Shown: positions 35,061 to 47,407 of the stretch, one piece after another
How the letters are laid out: each line of letters starts with the position of its first letter
Position numbering within the stretch: position 1 is the first letter of the stretch
Origin: Polytrichum commune
Lineage: Eukaryota; Streptophyta; Polytrichopsida; Polytrichales; Polytrichaceae
Length of the DNA stretch: 64,000 bases
Direction of reading: 5' to 3'
NCBI GenBank assembly: GCA_950295325.1
Contig: OX485803.1
Location: forward strand, 74,539,554-74,603,553
Program-made: the position numbers and the translations under genes
Notes under the pieces: generated by a model
Seen by the model: the letters and a program-made list of their open reading frames with translations, nothing else
What the model was told of the DNA's origin: nothing
Database searches by the model: none

Positions 35061-35559
35061 CCCATTCCCGGAGCTAAGTTGGGTGCTCTTCTTTGGGGTT
35101 AAAAAACCCTTGGTTCCCAATGGCAACTCAACTTCACTGGGAACAAAAGTAACTATAAACTACTACAACCATCCGGAAAGGGAATAAATAAATAATAAAG
35201 ATGAAGAAATTCCAAGAGCACCTGGCAATGCATCTAAAAAGTTTTGTCGCAGATGCATCACATTCAATACTTGACAATAAATGCATCTACGATTCGATTT
35301 GGGGTTTAGGGGGTCAAAGGTTTTATTGTGACCCATAGCAATTTAGTGGTCACTTGAAAGGTTAGACTGCAGATGGACATTATTTCTTGATTTCCACTCG
35401 GCTTGCGCTAGTTCGCCTGTGTTGGTTGTATTCTGGTTTCTTTCTTGCAATTGAATTTTTCAATTTGTGCCATAAAAGAATAAGACAATAAATGCATCTA
35501 ACTCAGTGGTATGCAGGTTACCAAAGAATATGTTACCATACAATTTGTGGTCTAAAGTA

Positions 35560-36660
35560 GATGGGTGTTAAACCCGGGGGGGGGGGGGGTAGTGTCCAAG
35601 GAGATTTTTGGGCACAATGGATCAAAATCCTAATGTTTCCAAGTCCAACCAGTTACATGTTGAGAGCTTTCGGGATTTCTCTAATAATTCGAGGTGTATT
35701 CTATAGATCATCTCTTGAATGATTGGTGATTTTGAGTCATGAAGTCTTCAACTTCAATGAGATATCTCGAATCCAACCGGTTCATATGTAATCACTAGTT
35801 GGTTCTCCATGTTCATTGGTGTGGGTTGGGGGGGGGGGGGGGTTGCTGCTCAATGCAAAGATTCAAAATGATACGAGTGGGAAATAATGCTAATATCTCC
35901 CTATTTACAATTTAGGGTAAGGGTTTTTGGATAGTATCTTGTTGCTTGCAATTCATTCATTTGACAAAATAGATTCAACCAAAAATAATAATAGTGGCCT
36001 TCAAAACTTGCATATAAGTTTGGATTGAAATGTCTCGGTTTTTTTCCTTTGAAGAATTATATAAAAATGGACAACATATAATAGGTACAATTTTCTACCA
36101 CATAGAATTTGCACAAGGTTTAACATGTACAATTTGTTTTCCATATTTTTTCCCATACAATTGTGAAAGCAAATGGGGGGGGGGGAGGGTCAAGTCATTT
36201 TGGTTCTCTATCATTGACTGCACCCCCTAATCTTATATAAGTTTTTCTTTTTTTCTTTTTTTCTTTTTCTTTCTCTCCCCCCCCCCCCCCCCAAATGGCC
36301 TCCTCCTCCTAAAATATGAAAGACACAATTAGTACGAGATGATTAGCAAATCTAACTCGAGAACATAGCAACTTTCCTTGTAGTTTTTTTAGCTTATTCA
36401 TCGTCAAATTAAAGATTCTTTTGCTCATGAAATGGTCATATAGACCCCCCCCCCCCACACACACACACACACAATCATGTTGATAACTGACCTAGAATGG
36501 TTAACATGTCTTGCGCACGTAATCCAATCTCTTTTGAAGAACTATCTTTTGGTCTCCATTCTAGGATGTAGAATTAACCACATACCATTAACATGTAAGT
36601 GTGCCATTAACCAATTAAAGCGCACCTACCTTGTAATGCATTCTAAAAGGTTAGAGGGAT
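35560..36660. repeat. Homopolymer-rich zone with family A and C copies
   Basis: G tracts at 35576-35589, 35828-35842 and 36175-36185, and C tracts at 36277-36292 and 36445-36456 (11-16 nt each). Family A sequence occupies 35600-35820 and family C 36300-36660. The C tract at 36277 ends a polypyrimidine run of TTTTTC units, and the one at 36445 is followed by (CA)n. Confidence 0.75.
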
Positions 36661-39600
36661 GTGTAACGAGGTTTTCTCTTCCACATGATGCATCAACATT
36701 GATGCATTATGAAGCAAATATAAATATGTTAATGAATGCGAACAACCATGCCACAACACGTAGTAAGTGTTGAGTCTATTGAGCAATGGTAGTGATAAGG
36801 CTAGTACTACACAATTACCTATCCAATAGTAGGGCCACAAGTGGCCATTGCCTTACGTAGTGGACATGAGAGGGCCATTCATAATTGATTAAAATACGGA
36901 TCCTCGTATCTAATCATGAACAAACATGTCAACAATGTGACTTGGCATGACCACCATGTTGTGTAATGCATCAACTCTTAGGTATGCGGGTGTTATTCAA
37001 TTTGATATTTCCTTCTTCTCCATTTTCTATTGATCATTACATGTCTTCAAATTTGTGTTGCATCAACAAATCTATGATGAAACATTAACAAAAAATATAT
37101 TGAAAATTGGACCTCCCCTAAACTAGTCGTGGTTATTAGAAATGAATGTTCGTTAACTCCTTAGCTAAATACATAGGTCCTCTCAATTGTGTTCATACTA
37201 AGTATGGACAAGTTAACAAAGTTTGAAGACATAGTTCAATCTCTTTTAAACACGTGTCTTTATGGTTTTTGTTCCTAAGTTGATCCTCACCTACCCACAT
37301 ACCAATCAAATGTAGGTGTCCAATTAAGGGGGATAAAAATCAAACAACACTCACATACTATAGTGCATTCCATGCCTAAAAATCTTCAAGGTCTTGGAAA
37401 TTCTTTTGGACCACATTGGCTTTGGAAAATCCACAAAAATTCTCAGCTTTGGATACAATGTGGACCACATGAAGTGGTTATCCACAATAAATATCTAGAC
37501 ATATTCAATGTGGAACATTGGGGTATGTAAATGAATTTGGTGAAAATGACTTAGCTATTTAAAGTGGAACTATAGGATCGATAGACATGTATGTGATGTT
37601 CTTGACAACAAAGTCTTGCATAAAATTGGACACATGTCGAGGTTTTCAGTATCCATTCAATCCCGTTTTCATTGGAGAAAAATAAAATAAAATAAAATAG
37701 GGTGATCCAAAGTATTTTCCATCCATGTGTAGTGGTTTCATCTCCACGAATTACACATTCATGGTGTGCTTACATTCAAAAAGGATACGTGGGCTAGTGT
37801 ATTATTCTATACATTAAGCATTAGAATGGAGAGCTAAAATCCTTTCATATGCAAATGCATGCCCTTGCTTATTCTAAAACCGCGCCATATATTCATGACA
37901 TTAAAGATGATGCGAAATTTTGTTGATGAGTCAATGGTCGTCTTAGAAAGGAAAATTGTGTTGTTTAGAAGGATACACCTTGTATTTTTATAAGAGTTTG
38001 TGGTGGCTTGTTGATGTGTGGATGTGCTTGTAGCTTTTACACATATTGACCATGCAATTTTCCCTCGTTGCCGGCCTTGCTATTCAACCATGAAACCCTA
38101 TAAGATTCTCTTCAAACTTGTTGATGGATGCCACGTGATGTAAGTACTATTTATTTGGACGCCGCAAAAGGATCTTCATCGCAATGACCTCTAGGTTACA
38201 ACTATTGGCCCCACTAAGTAGAGTTGTAACTTGTTGCACTTGCATGCTTGACATCATGCCCACCTTGTTTTCTCGGTGCACGTGTGTTCGGGAATGTTGT
38301 TTTATAAGTTGCACTTGGTAGAGCCCACCCTCCAAGGATGACAAAGGGTGTTCAAAAGGGGTTGGTTGTTTCCGAATGTTCTACATTCGCCTTCTAGTAA
38401 CTTCGTCCACTATTTTCCACGATGGTTTGATATTCGAAAACATTGACCACCAACAACTTGATGAACAAAAGGATGAGAGAGAGAGAGATTGTAGGATTTA
38501 GGGTTTGCCAAAACCTAGGTTCACAACAAATTGTTGTTAAATTGGTGAAACGTGCTCATAGACATCATAGGTATGAAAGGCGATTGCAAAGGTGGCTTAA
38601 ACCCAAGCTCAAAACGCATGGGAACTTCGTCTTGGGTTTTCAACGACTTGAGTATCTAGTGCTAAGATGGATAGTCTTCTTATAACCAATCGGATATTGG
38701 TGCACCCTGCCACTATGGTCCATCCCAATCATAATGGGGTATCTGGGTGACCCAATATCTTTAGTCAATCATGTGAAAACCTAGGGGTTTATTCTTGGGG
38801 AGGCACATGCATATCGCATGTTCAAGGTGTTCATCTTTGATTACGAGATAATGTCATTTGAATTCCCTCTATTTCTTGTCATCATAACATTAAACAAATC
38901 ATTGGATGTGTTCCTTGGGACCATGTATCACATGAGCATAGTTATCCTTTAAACTTGGGATTCCTCATTTATGGGGAGCACCCGAGATATGTACTGTAAA
39001 CTTTATAACAAGCAACTCTTAATCACCATTTTTTTTAGCATAACCTCTTTCTTCAATATTAAGCAGCTTGTAGATGCTTAATATTGTTATAATATTCGTT
39101 TCATGATTACACATAGAATTATACCAATTTATTATACAATAACATCATACTTTCACACCAATTGGTGGCAACATTGGGGTCATCACTCTTCCTAAAAGGC
39201 TATTAAAACATCAAAATTTTATCTGAACAATAACAAAGTTGAAACACCCATGAAACATATTCATACTAGCCCATTCCCCCTCCACTACTACTTGTAAGAG
39301 TTAGGAGTGTCATTGTGGAATGATCTTCCCACTATATCGAGACTCCAAATTTATAGGAAGTGAGGGTCAATATAACGATGGGAGCCCTTTCTCATGGTAA
39401 ACACTTTGTACACTTGCATCAAAGAGCATATAAATTACATTCCATAATCTTTTGGTGCCATCTGGGTCTATATACCATGCAAGAACCTTTATACCTAGAT
39501 ATGTATCAATATGATTTAGAATGGTATTGACCCAACTAATAATTCAAGCATACAAAGATTCTCTCACCTTGAGATACCCACCCAATTATCAATATTTGAC

Positions 39601-40869
39601 TAGTATTACAAATTTGATATCAATCTCGTACGAATTGCATGCATGTTTCAATGCATACTAGAAGTGGGTGCACAAATGATAGTATCCGAATTAGGCACAC
39701 TACCTTATTAATAACATGCGTTCACTTGTATATATGTCCATCATTGGTAGAACTTATCAAATGCACAAAGTGCATACATAAGGTATGCGGGTGATATTCA
39801 ATTACTTTTCTCAATATATAGGACACCTATTTGATCGGTGTGTGATAAGGTGAGGATCAAATGACAAACACCATAAAGACACATGGTCGAAAGAGATTTA
39901 ACTACATCTTCAACTTTACTAACTACTTCACAGTCAATAATGAACACAATTGGGAGCCCATGGCTAGATGCCCACCACTATTACCAAGATAAAGGGGATC
40001 TACAATAAATATGATATTCAGTGTCATCAATTCTAATTGTCTTGCTCAATACTATATGTAAATTGCGGTATAAGTGTCACCAACGCTAAATATCAACCCA
40101 ACATTATTTGCCATTCTTTGTTAAAAAAAATTGGGGGATTATAGATTTACAGTGTTGCAATCATTGTCACTTACCAAGTGATCTTTCATCCAAACTTCAA
40201 TCATCCATGACAATATTTCATCACAAGTTGCTAACAAAAGAAGGCATGGTTTTGGCCAATGGATGGAACTCGTCCATCATCCATGACATTATTTGTTCAC
40301 TTATTCATAATAAGTGTCATCTGAAAAGTCACCATAGTGACATTAAGCACCATATGACACTAAATATCATATTTAGCATAGTAAAGACCTAACTCCCATA
40401 TGTTTGTGGTTTATTCATCTTAAGTGGGTCCCTCTAGACTAATTACAGATCTTGATGCTAATTCCATAAACCAATACCCCCCAAAATCAAAATCTACATG
40501 TTATAATAAAGTCGCCCGTGTTTTCACTTCATGTAATACTGATAAGGGGGCCAACTCAAAGAGGCAAACATCCAACCCTGGCCCGATTGGGAGGACCTAC
40601 ATATTCAACTAAGGAATGATACAAACATACGCTTACAATAACCATAACTAAATAAGGGGATGTATGATCTTCAATCCACTTTTTGGTGATGCACATTGTA
40701 GAGTTAGCAATGCAACAAATACAAGTTGGAGAACATGAAAAACAAACCAAATAATGTCCACATACCTTATAGTAGATGGGTCTTAAGTGGCTGTGAATCC
40801 CAAATAATTACATGGAGGCCCTCATCATGCTTATCAATGGTTTTATCAAGTCCAAAGAATTTGGTGTGT
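36661..40869. other. 4.2 kb of intergenic, repeat-derived sequence; no gene recognised
   Basis: Contains family C-like fragments (about 37100-37360, 39770-39970) and an inverted family B fragment (39455-39650). An A/T-rich (AAAAT)n patch is near 37680-37700. A segment at 40020-40095 is related to 50960-51075. Open frames are under 100 codons without motifs. Confidence 0.5.
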
Positions 40870-41345
40870 GTGTGTAGTTTGAGAAGCCAATGAAGATGAC
40901 TTCCCAAGTGGTGGAATACCCTTGCAAGGGCCCCAAGAGGGAATTCAAGTTCGCCCTTGAGTCTTTATGGGATGGCAACACCCATGCCTACAACTTGGAG
41001 GATTTGGGCAAACCAACCCATACACTTGTTCCTTGTTGGATGCCTAAACCCTTGCCTCTAGGGAACCAATGCACAGGTTGGTTCGCCCCATCCCAACTTG
41101 GAGCAGGTGGCCAAAGACTTGAGGGGCCCGATTCGGAAGTAAACGAGTGAGGTTGGAGTGACCTTGATTCCCAACAACACCTTCCCTGACCAAGCTCCGG
41201 ACACCACTGCCATGGTTGGTGCCATGCATTCTTGTTACAAGTCGACTGGTGGAGACATCCACCACGATGTGTATTTCTCCATGGCATGTGATAACGTGAG
41301 CAAACATGCCATGGAAATGACCAAGTGGTTGGACTCACCAAGCGG
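40870..41345 (+). pseudogene. METE exon 1 pseudogene, split by a Mutator-type MITE
   Basis: Starting at ATG 40896 the sequence follows METE coding exon 1 ([16 protein letters not shown], then FALESLWDG). After the MITE at 41001-41094 it resumes with QVAKDLRGP, an in-frame stop, then GVTLIPNNTF, a DTTAMVGA block and MEMTKWLD, ending near 41345 where the functional exon 1 ends. The few bases before the ATG (GTAGTTTGAGAAGCC) match the 5' UTR splice-acceptor region of the real genes. It therefore looks like a genomic fragment rather than a processed copy. No exon 2 or later exon was found nearby. It is non-functional: it has stops, an insertion and substitutions at conserved sites. It lies 3.5 kb upstream of METE copy A in the same orientation. 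Confidence 0.9.
41001..41094 (+). mobile_element. 94-bp Mutator-type MITE inside METE pseudogene
   Basis: It starts GATTTGGGCAAACCAACCCA and ends with the complement of GGGATGGGGCGAACCAAC. Perfect 9-bp duplications AACTTGGAG flank it at 40992-41000 and 41095-41103. The inner sequence ...TTGTTGGATGCCTAAACCC is shared with the inverted copy at 41834-41926. Confidence 0.9.
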
Positions 41346-41509
41346 CATCTACATTTCCACTATAATTTGGCAGGTAAAGCATCCTACTTGGAAACTAACC
41401 CTTAGAAATTGTGAAATGTGGAACCTTGTTTTAACCACCCACGATTTTTTTTACCGAAATCAATCCCAACATGATCAAAATTATGGCACCATGTAGATTC
41501 CCGGTGGGG

Positions 41510-41815
41510 TCCTGATCGGGAATGGACGACTCTACTCTAATTCAACTACTGGTCTTCACCAAACACCTATACTTGAGTGGTATACGATTAAGGGTGATTC
41601 CAAAAACGGATACCATAATACTAATGTGTTTAAAAGAGATTGGACTACGTGCCCAAAACATGATAACCATTATAAACTCAACAGTCGACATGCTTGAGAA
41701 GACCTATATGACCATCTCACGAGCACGAGAATCATCACTTTGATAATTAGCAACACATCCATACAAGCTCCAAAAATGACGAGGGAAGTGGCTATGACCT
41801 CCTCCATTCAAATTT
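41510..41815 (-). repeat. Dispersed family C, inverted copy
   Basis: Complementary to 34290-34560: blocks AGAGATTGGACTACGTGCCC, GACCTATATGACCATCTCAC and GAGAATCATCACTTTGATAA. A segment just upstream (41410-41525: GAAATCAATCCCAACATGATC) recurs around 49745-49865. Confidence 0.6.
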
Positions 41816-41833
41816 GCTAACCATCTCGTCCCA

Positions 41834-41926
41834 GGCTGGGGCGAACCAACCCATACGCTGGCTCCTTGGAGGCAGGGGTTTAGGCATCCAACAAAGAACG
41901 AGTGTATGAGTTGGTTCGCCCAAATC
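41834..41926 (-). mobile_element. 93-bp Mutator-type MITE, second copy, inverted
   Basis: It is the reverse complement of the 41001-41094 element with a few substitutions. It is flanked by CTCGTCCCA (41825-41833) and CTCGTCCTA (41927-41935), eight of nine matching. Two independent insertions 0.8 kb apart confirm the element boundaries. Confidence 0.88.
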
Positions 41927-41935
41927 CTCGTCCTA

Positions 41936-43059
41936 GTCGCGTGTTTCGTGTTGTAGCGAAAGTGGGCCCGTTGGGAAAAAAAGGAAACATTTAACACCCA
42001 TCTACCTTAAGTTGCGACTCAATCACACATTACACCATTGCAATCATATAGACTCAATGATACATCCAACACAAAACCCGGACCACTGAAAACAAGAGGA
42101 CAAATCGCATGCTTTCCTCCCACGTGCCCAAGATGAACAAATGGCATCACACACACGACTCCGGGAACATCTAAAAATGGGGTCCTTCTAAGTTCTAACT
42201 GAACTTACTTATGTGCCGGGATCATCATCGATCGAGTGGCCTGTACCTTGGAAATTCGTGAAATAATTGTGTAAGATTTCACCTGTTGATGATGGGCCAA
42301 GGGATTCAAGATGATGATGTTGCCCATGCGTAACTTAACTCCTAACTTCCCATGCCCAATTTTCCTCAAATTTGCCCATAAAATGTGACCTCGATTTCAA
42401 CGACTGTAGTTGAGGATCTAAAGTTGTTTGTAAGTTAGAGGTGACTATTCACAATCCAAATTAAAAGAAAGGCGATAGTGGTCTCGAGGGGTGGTAATTT
42501 AAAATTTAAATTGGGGTTGGTTTTTTGATTGAACCTTCACTTAAATGATCTCCGAATGACAAAATGTTACCCTTGTTCAAAAGACATACTTACTGAAACC
42601 AACTCACAAATCTTGAAACCATTATAATGTGGTTTTTTGGGAAGCTTTGCAATTTGAGGCATCAGTGCCACAATTGTGCACCTTCCATGTGGATTTGCAC
42701 CCACCGACACATGTTCAACTAAAGATTTCAACAATAGTAGATCTTTAGGATATGTTGCGTTTGAGTGTCGTGCAAATTTTCAAATAAGTTGGGGATCATT
42801 TGCGCATAGGGGTCAAACAAATAACATGTTTAGGATCTGTCACTTACCCTCTTTGGAGGCGTATGCTAACTTACATTGATGACTAACAACTTCAACATAC
42901 ATGCGACCTCATGATGCTTGGCCTTCAAGTGCGCTTACTAATATCTTGGCATGAGTATGTTCAACTATTGTTACAAGGTGCATACCTATGTTAAAAATGG
43001 TCTACACGTTTACTAGAATACACACAAATGGCACTTGCCATTAGTATGCTCAATAATAT
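41936..43059. other. Intergenic; no gene recognised
   Basis: AT-rich sequence with a decayed larger family D relative from about 42660. No coding region. Confidence 0.45.
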
Positions 43060-43330
43060 CTTCCCCCTTGCATACTAAAATGTAAACAAATGACATTGAC
43101 CATTAGTACGCACAAAAAGATCTTCCCCTTGCATCTAAAATATCCCAATGTGTTATTTTGAATGTCATAATGTAGATATTGTTTGACTCAAAAGAAAGTC
43201 ACTTATGTTGACAAATGGAATCATATTGACAATTAGTGGGCGTGACACTTTTGAGACCTCTACGCATCTAGTTGAGGCCCTTTGCAAATAGTGTACGTGA
43301 CACTAAACACCATAAATGGTGTAGTGGGAA
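43060..43330 (+). repeat. Dispersed family D copy abutting METE copy A
   Basis: CTTCCCCTTGCATACTAAAA, GGCCCTTTGCAAATAGTG, then GTGACACTAAACACCATAAATGG ending near 43325. It stops about 30 bp before the start of homology with the METE 5' UTRs, so the immediate upstream region of copy A is repeat-derived. Confidence 0.75.
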
Positions 43331-43354
43331 CGAAGTAACCATTTAAGGCCCATC

Positions 43355-44411
43355 TGGCTTAGTGAGTGGTGAGGAAAAATAGTAAGGAGGACAGCTTGCA
43401 GGGGCCCTGCTCGCACGCAGGGGAGGCTTCTCTTAAGGCGTCGGCATCCTCTTCCCCAACCATCTTCTGCTCCTCATCCTTCTTCCTCCTCTACACCGAA
43501 TTTCCTCAGGAGGAAGGTGTTGAGTGGCTCCAGATCACCCCGTCTTCTTCCCTTTCAGGTGCGCTTGCTCTTCTCCCTTTCGTGCTTTTGTAACACCCAC
43601 ATGCATTGTGTTTCGTGCTAGCTTCAGATCCGTGGGTCTGGGGTTTACACGGGGGTTCTGGTTTTCGTTCTTCCGGAGTTGGGGGTTGCGAGTTTTGGTG
43701 GAGGTAGCTTGAGGCCGTGTGTTTTGTCTGGGTGAGGATGTAGATCCGGGTGAAACATGGCGTCTGGGGCAACATTTAGGAGTTTGCCTCTCTCGCATTG
43801 TTCTTGTAATGGGGTTTAATGAGTTTTGAGCATATGAGTATTTAGTGTTTTCCCAAAGTTGGGATGCAATAGGGGCCGGGGGGTTGTGGAGAATGGTTGT
43901 GCGTACTTGGTTTCTTTGCCTTCACTTTGTTAAGGAGCAGATCTGAGAAGAGAGCGTCACTTTTAAGGGCCGTGTTTGAAGGCGGCCTTTGTCGTGGGTT
44001 TTTTTCTCTCGGGTCAGGGTTTACATGCTATCTTGGGGTCATTTTTGGAGTGGAAGTATATTTTTCTTCTTCTGCTCCTCTTCTTAAATAAGAAGAGAGT
44101 AAGGCATCAGGGATAGTTGCAACGCGCTCCTGGAATTTGGGCGCGGGTTCTGTACTTTCCCCTGTAGTTTTTCGGGGATAGGATCCTACGAGGGATGTTG
44201 ATGTCCTCCGCATTGTGCTTGTGCGCTGTGAATGTGAAAGAATTCCCAAGGTGGTAATCTCTTCGCTTATTGTAAGGATTCTTTCACATTCAACGTTTTA
44301 TCTTTGTGGCGAATCTTCAACATAGATCTTTGCGCTAGAAGAGGTCTGGTGGCGGGTTTATACGAGTACTCATAATTTGGTATTGTCTGCAGTTCGAGAA
44401 ACTCAGCAAAG
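43355..44411 (+). promoter_or_regulatory. METE copy A 5' UTR with intron
   Basis: Homology among the three copies begins at TAGTGAGTGGTGAGGAAAA. UTR exon 1 ends CCTTTCAG/GTGCGC at 43558. The intron spans 43559-44392, and UTR exon 2 is 44393-44411 (TTCGAGAAACTCAGCAAAG). The UTR exon is C/T-rich. No TATA box was identified upstream. Confidence 0.75.
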
Positions 44412-47407
44412 ATGACTTCCCATGTGGTCGGATACCCACGCATGGGCCCCAAGAGGGAGCTTAAGTTCGCCCTCGAGTCGTTCTGGGATGGCAAGACCCA
44501 GGCCTCCGACTTGGAGCAGGTGGCTAAGGACTTGAGGGCCTCGATCTGGAAGCAGATGAGCGAGGCGGGAGTGACCTTGATTCCCAGCAACACCTTCTCT
44601 TACTACGACCAGGTTCTGGACACCACCGCCATGGTTGGTGCCGTGCCTTCCCGTTACGAGTGGGCCGGCGGAGAAATCGGCCATGACGTGTACTTCTCAA
44701 TGGCCCGCGGTAATGCAAGCAAGCCCGCCATGGAAATGACGAAGTGGTTCGACACCAACTAGTAAGTGTCCTTCCCCTTGCTTCTGTTTGCAATAGGAAT
44801 ATTTTTGGCGCTTCTGTTTGCATAGAGAAGTTGTCTTTCGGAGTATTGAGGAGTCTAATGGACTGCTGTTGTTGTGTACAGCCACTACATTGTCCCAGAG
44901 CTCGGCCCTGAGACGAAGTTCCAGTACGCCTCAAAGAAGGCAGTGAGCGAATACAAGGAAGCCAAGGAGGTGAGGATGACATGTGTTTCATTTTAATGCA
45001 TGCGTGAGAATTGAATTTCCGTGAATCTTTTGAAGAGTTTTGGGAGGATTTATGACGGGTCTTTGTGCTGACATTGTGGATTTGTTTACAGCTCGGAATC
45101 AACACCGTGCCCGTGCTGGTTGGTCCAGTGACATACTTGATGCTGTCGAAGGCCGACAAGAGCGCACCCAAGGGATTCGACACCCTTTCTCTCCTTGACG
45201 CCATCTTGCCAATCTACAAGGAGGTGATCAGCGAGTTGAAGGAAGCAGGCGCTTCGTGGATCCAGTTGGATGAGCCCAAGCTGGTAATGGACATTGAGTC
45301 TTGCCAATATGATGCGTTCAAGAAGGCGTACGCCGTTCTTGGAGAGGTTTCCGGAGTGAAGCTGCTTGTTGAGACTTACTTCACCGATCTCCCCGCCGAA
45401 GCATACAAGTGAGGAATGCTGGACAGAAATTATTGGCATGGAGTAAAACTTTCATAGAATTTGGTTAATGTTCATATAGTATAGAGTGGTTTTGTGACAT
45501 TTTGGATGGATCGTGGCAGGACCCTCATCGGTCTGGAGTCCGTCGCCGCCTTCGGTGTGGATCTCGTACGTGGAGCCAAGACTCTTGAATTGATCAAGGA
45601 GCACGGCATTCCCGCCGGAAAGACATTGTTCGCAGGAGTGGTGGACGGCAGGAACATCTGGGCCAACGATTTGGCTGCCTCCGTGGCCATCATCGAGGAC
45701 TTGCAGAGCAAGTTGGGCGCAGAGAATGTGGTGGTTTCCACCTCATGCTCGCTGTTGCACTCCGCCGTGGATCTAAAGAACGAGACGAAGTTGGACGCGG
45801 AACTGAAGTCATGGATGGCATTCGCTGCCCAGAAGTTGCACGAGGTGGTGGCTTTGGCCAACGCCGTGTCTGGAAAGAAGGATGAGGAGTTCTTCTCCAG
45901 CAATGCAGCCGCCCAGGACTCGAGGAGGAACTCCCCACGTGTACACAACAAGGCCGTGAAGGAGGCCGTGAGTACCATGCGCCTTTCGGAATTGAATTAT
46001 GTGGTGCAAGATTTGGGAGGGGTCGTGTATGAGAGTGTGACAGTGAGAGTTGGACAGTAATTTAATGGGTGTGTGGATGATTGTTTCAGGCCGCCGGTCT
46101 TGCGGGATCGGAGCACAGGCGTGCAACCCCAGTGTCGACCCGTTTGGAGGAGCAACAGAAGTCTTTGAACTTGCCCATCCTGCCCACGACGACCATCGGA
46201 TCTTTCCCGCAGACCCCCGAGCTCCGCAGAGTGAGGCGCGAGGTGAAGAGCAAGAAGATCTCGGAGGAGGAGTACGACAAGGCCATCAAGGCAGAGATCG
46301 ACAACGTCGTGAAGTTGCAGGAGGGACTTGACATCGATGTGCTCGTGCACGGAGAGCCAGAGGTATTGACTTTTTTGCTATGTGATATTTGGCAGTTGAA
46401 AGTCAGGTTTGTATGAACGTAACGGCGATGAGAATTTGTGTATGGGCATGTATTGACCGGGATTGAGTGGGATTGCAGAGGAACGACATGGTTGAGTACT
46501 TCGGCGAGCAATTGGACGGATTCTGCTTCTCCGCCAACGGATGGGTGCAATCTTACGGATCCCGGTGCGTGAAGCCCCCGATCATCTTCGGTGACGTGAG
46601 CAGGCCGAAGGCCATGACTGTGTACTGGTCGACTTACGCCCAGAGCGTGACGAAGAGGCCCATGAAGGGTATGTTGACTGGACCCGTGACGATCCTGAAC
46701 TGGTCTTTCGTGAGGAACGACCAGCCCAGGTCTGAGACTTGCTACCAGATTTCCCTGGCCATCAAGGACGAGGTGGAGGATTTGGAAGCCGCGAAGATCA
46801 CCGTGATCCAGATCGACGAGGCGGCCCTCCGCGAGGGTCTTCCCCTGCGCAAGTCCGAGCACGCCGACTACTTGAGGTGGGCCGTGCACGGATTCCGCAT
46901 CACGACGTGCGGAGTGAAGGACACCACCCAGATCCACACCCACATGTGCTACTCGAACTTCAACGACATCATCCACTCCATCATCGACATGGATGCCGAC
47001 GTTATCACCATCGAGAACTCACGGTCCGACGAGAAGTTGTTGTCCGTGTTCCGTGAGGGCGTGCACTACGGTGCCGGCATCGGGCCAGGAGTGTACGACA
47101 TTCACTCACCCCGTATTCCATCGACCGAGGAGATGGCTGAGCGTGCCCGCAAGGTATGCATTGGGAGCTGAGAAATCGTTTGCCATTTTGCTGGGTTTGT
47201 GTAATCTTGGTGGGCATTGTGTGTTTCATGTCGTTGAGCCTGGAGGGTGTGGGGTGTGTATTTCAGATGTTGGCCGTGCTGGAGTCGAAGGTTCTGTGGA
47301 TCAACCCCGACTGCGGTTTGAAGACGAGGAAGTACGCTGAGGTGGTACCCGCATTGACGAACTTGGTGAACGCCGCCAAGCAGTTGCGTGCGGAGCTGGC
47401 CAAGTAG
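44412..47407 (+). CDS. METE: Cobalamin-independent methionine synthase, copy A (763 aa)
   Basis: This enzyme transfers a methyl group from 5-methyltetrahydropteroyl-polyglutamate to homocysteine, the last step of methionine synthesis, and regenerates methionine for the SAM cycle. Coding exons 44412-44761, 44882-44969, 45092-45408, 45520-45967, 46090-46362, 46479-47153 and 47267-47407 join to 2292 nt with GT-AG introns and no frame break. The N-terminal domain carries [29 protein letters not shown] and DLVRGAKT. The C-terminal catalytic domain carries [31 protein letters not shown] and [13 protein letters not shown]. Zn ligands are His647 and Cys649 (IHTHMC), Glu671 ([11 protein letters not shown]) and Cys733 ([11 protein letters not shown]), in the same register as Arabidopsis METE (765 aa). 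No transit peptide is visible, so it is probably cytosolic. From exon 6 through exon 7 it reads identical to copy B, intron included. Confidence 0.97.

Noticed and set aside
44524-45204. 226-codon minus-strand open frame opposite METE copy A
   Set aside because: Antisense shadow of GC-rich METE exons; equivalent shadows appear opposite copies B and C and cross sense introns.
46086-46976. 296-codon minus-strand open frame opposite METE exons 5-6
   Set aside because: Same reason: third-position GC bias of the sense gene removes stops on the antisense strand, and no family resemblance is seen.
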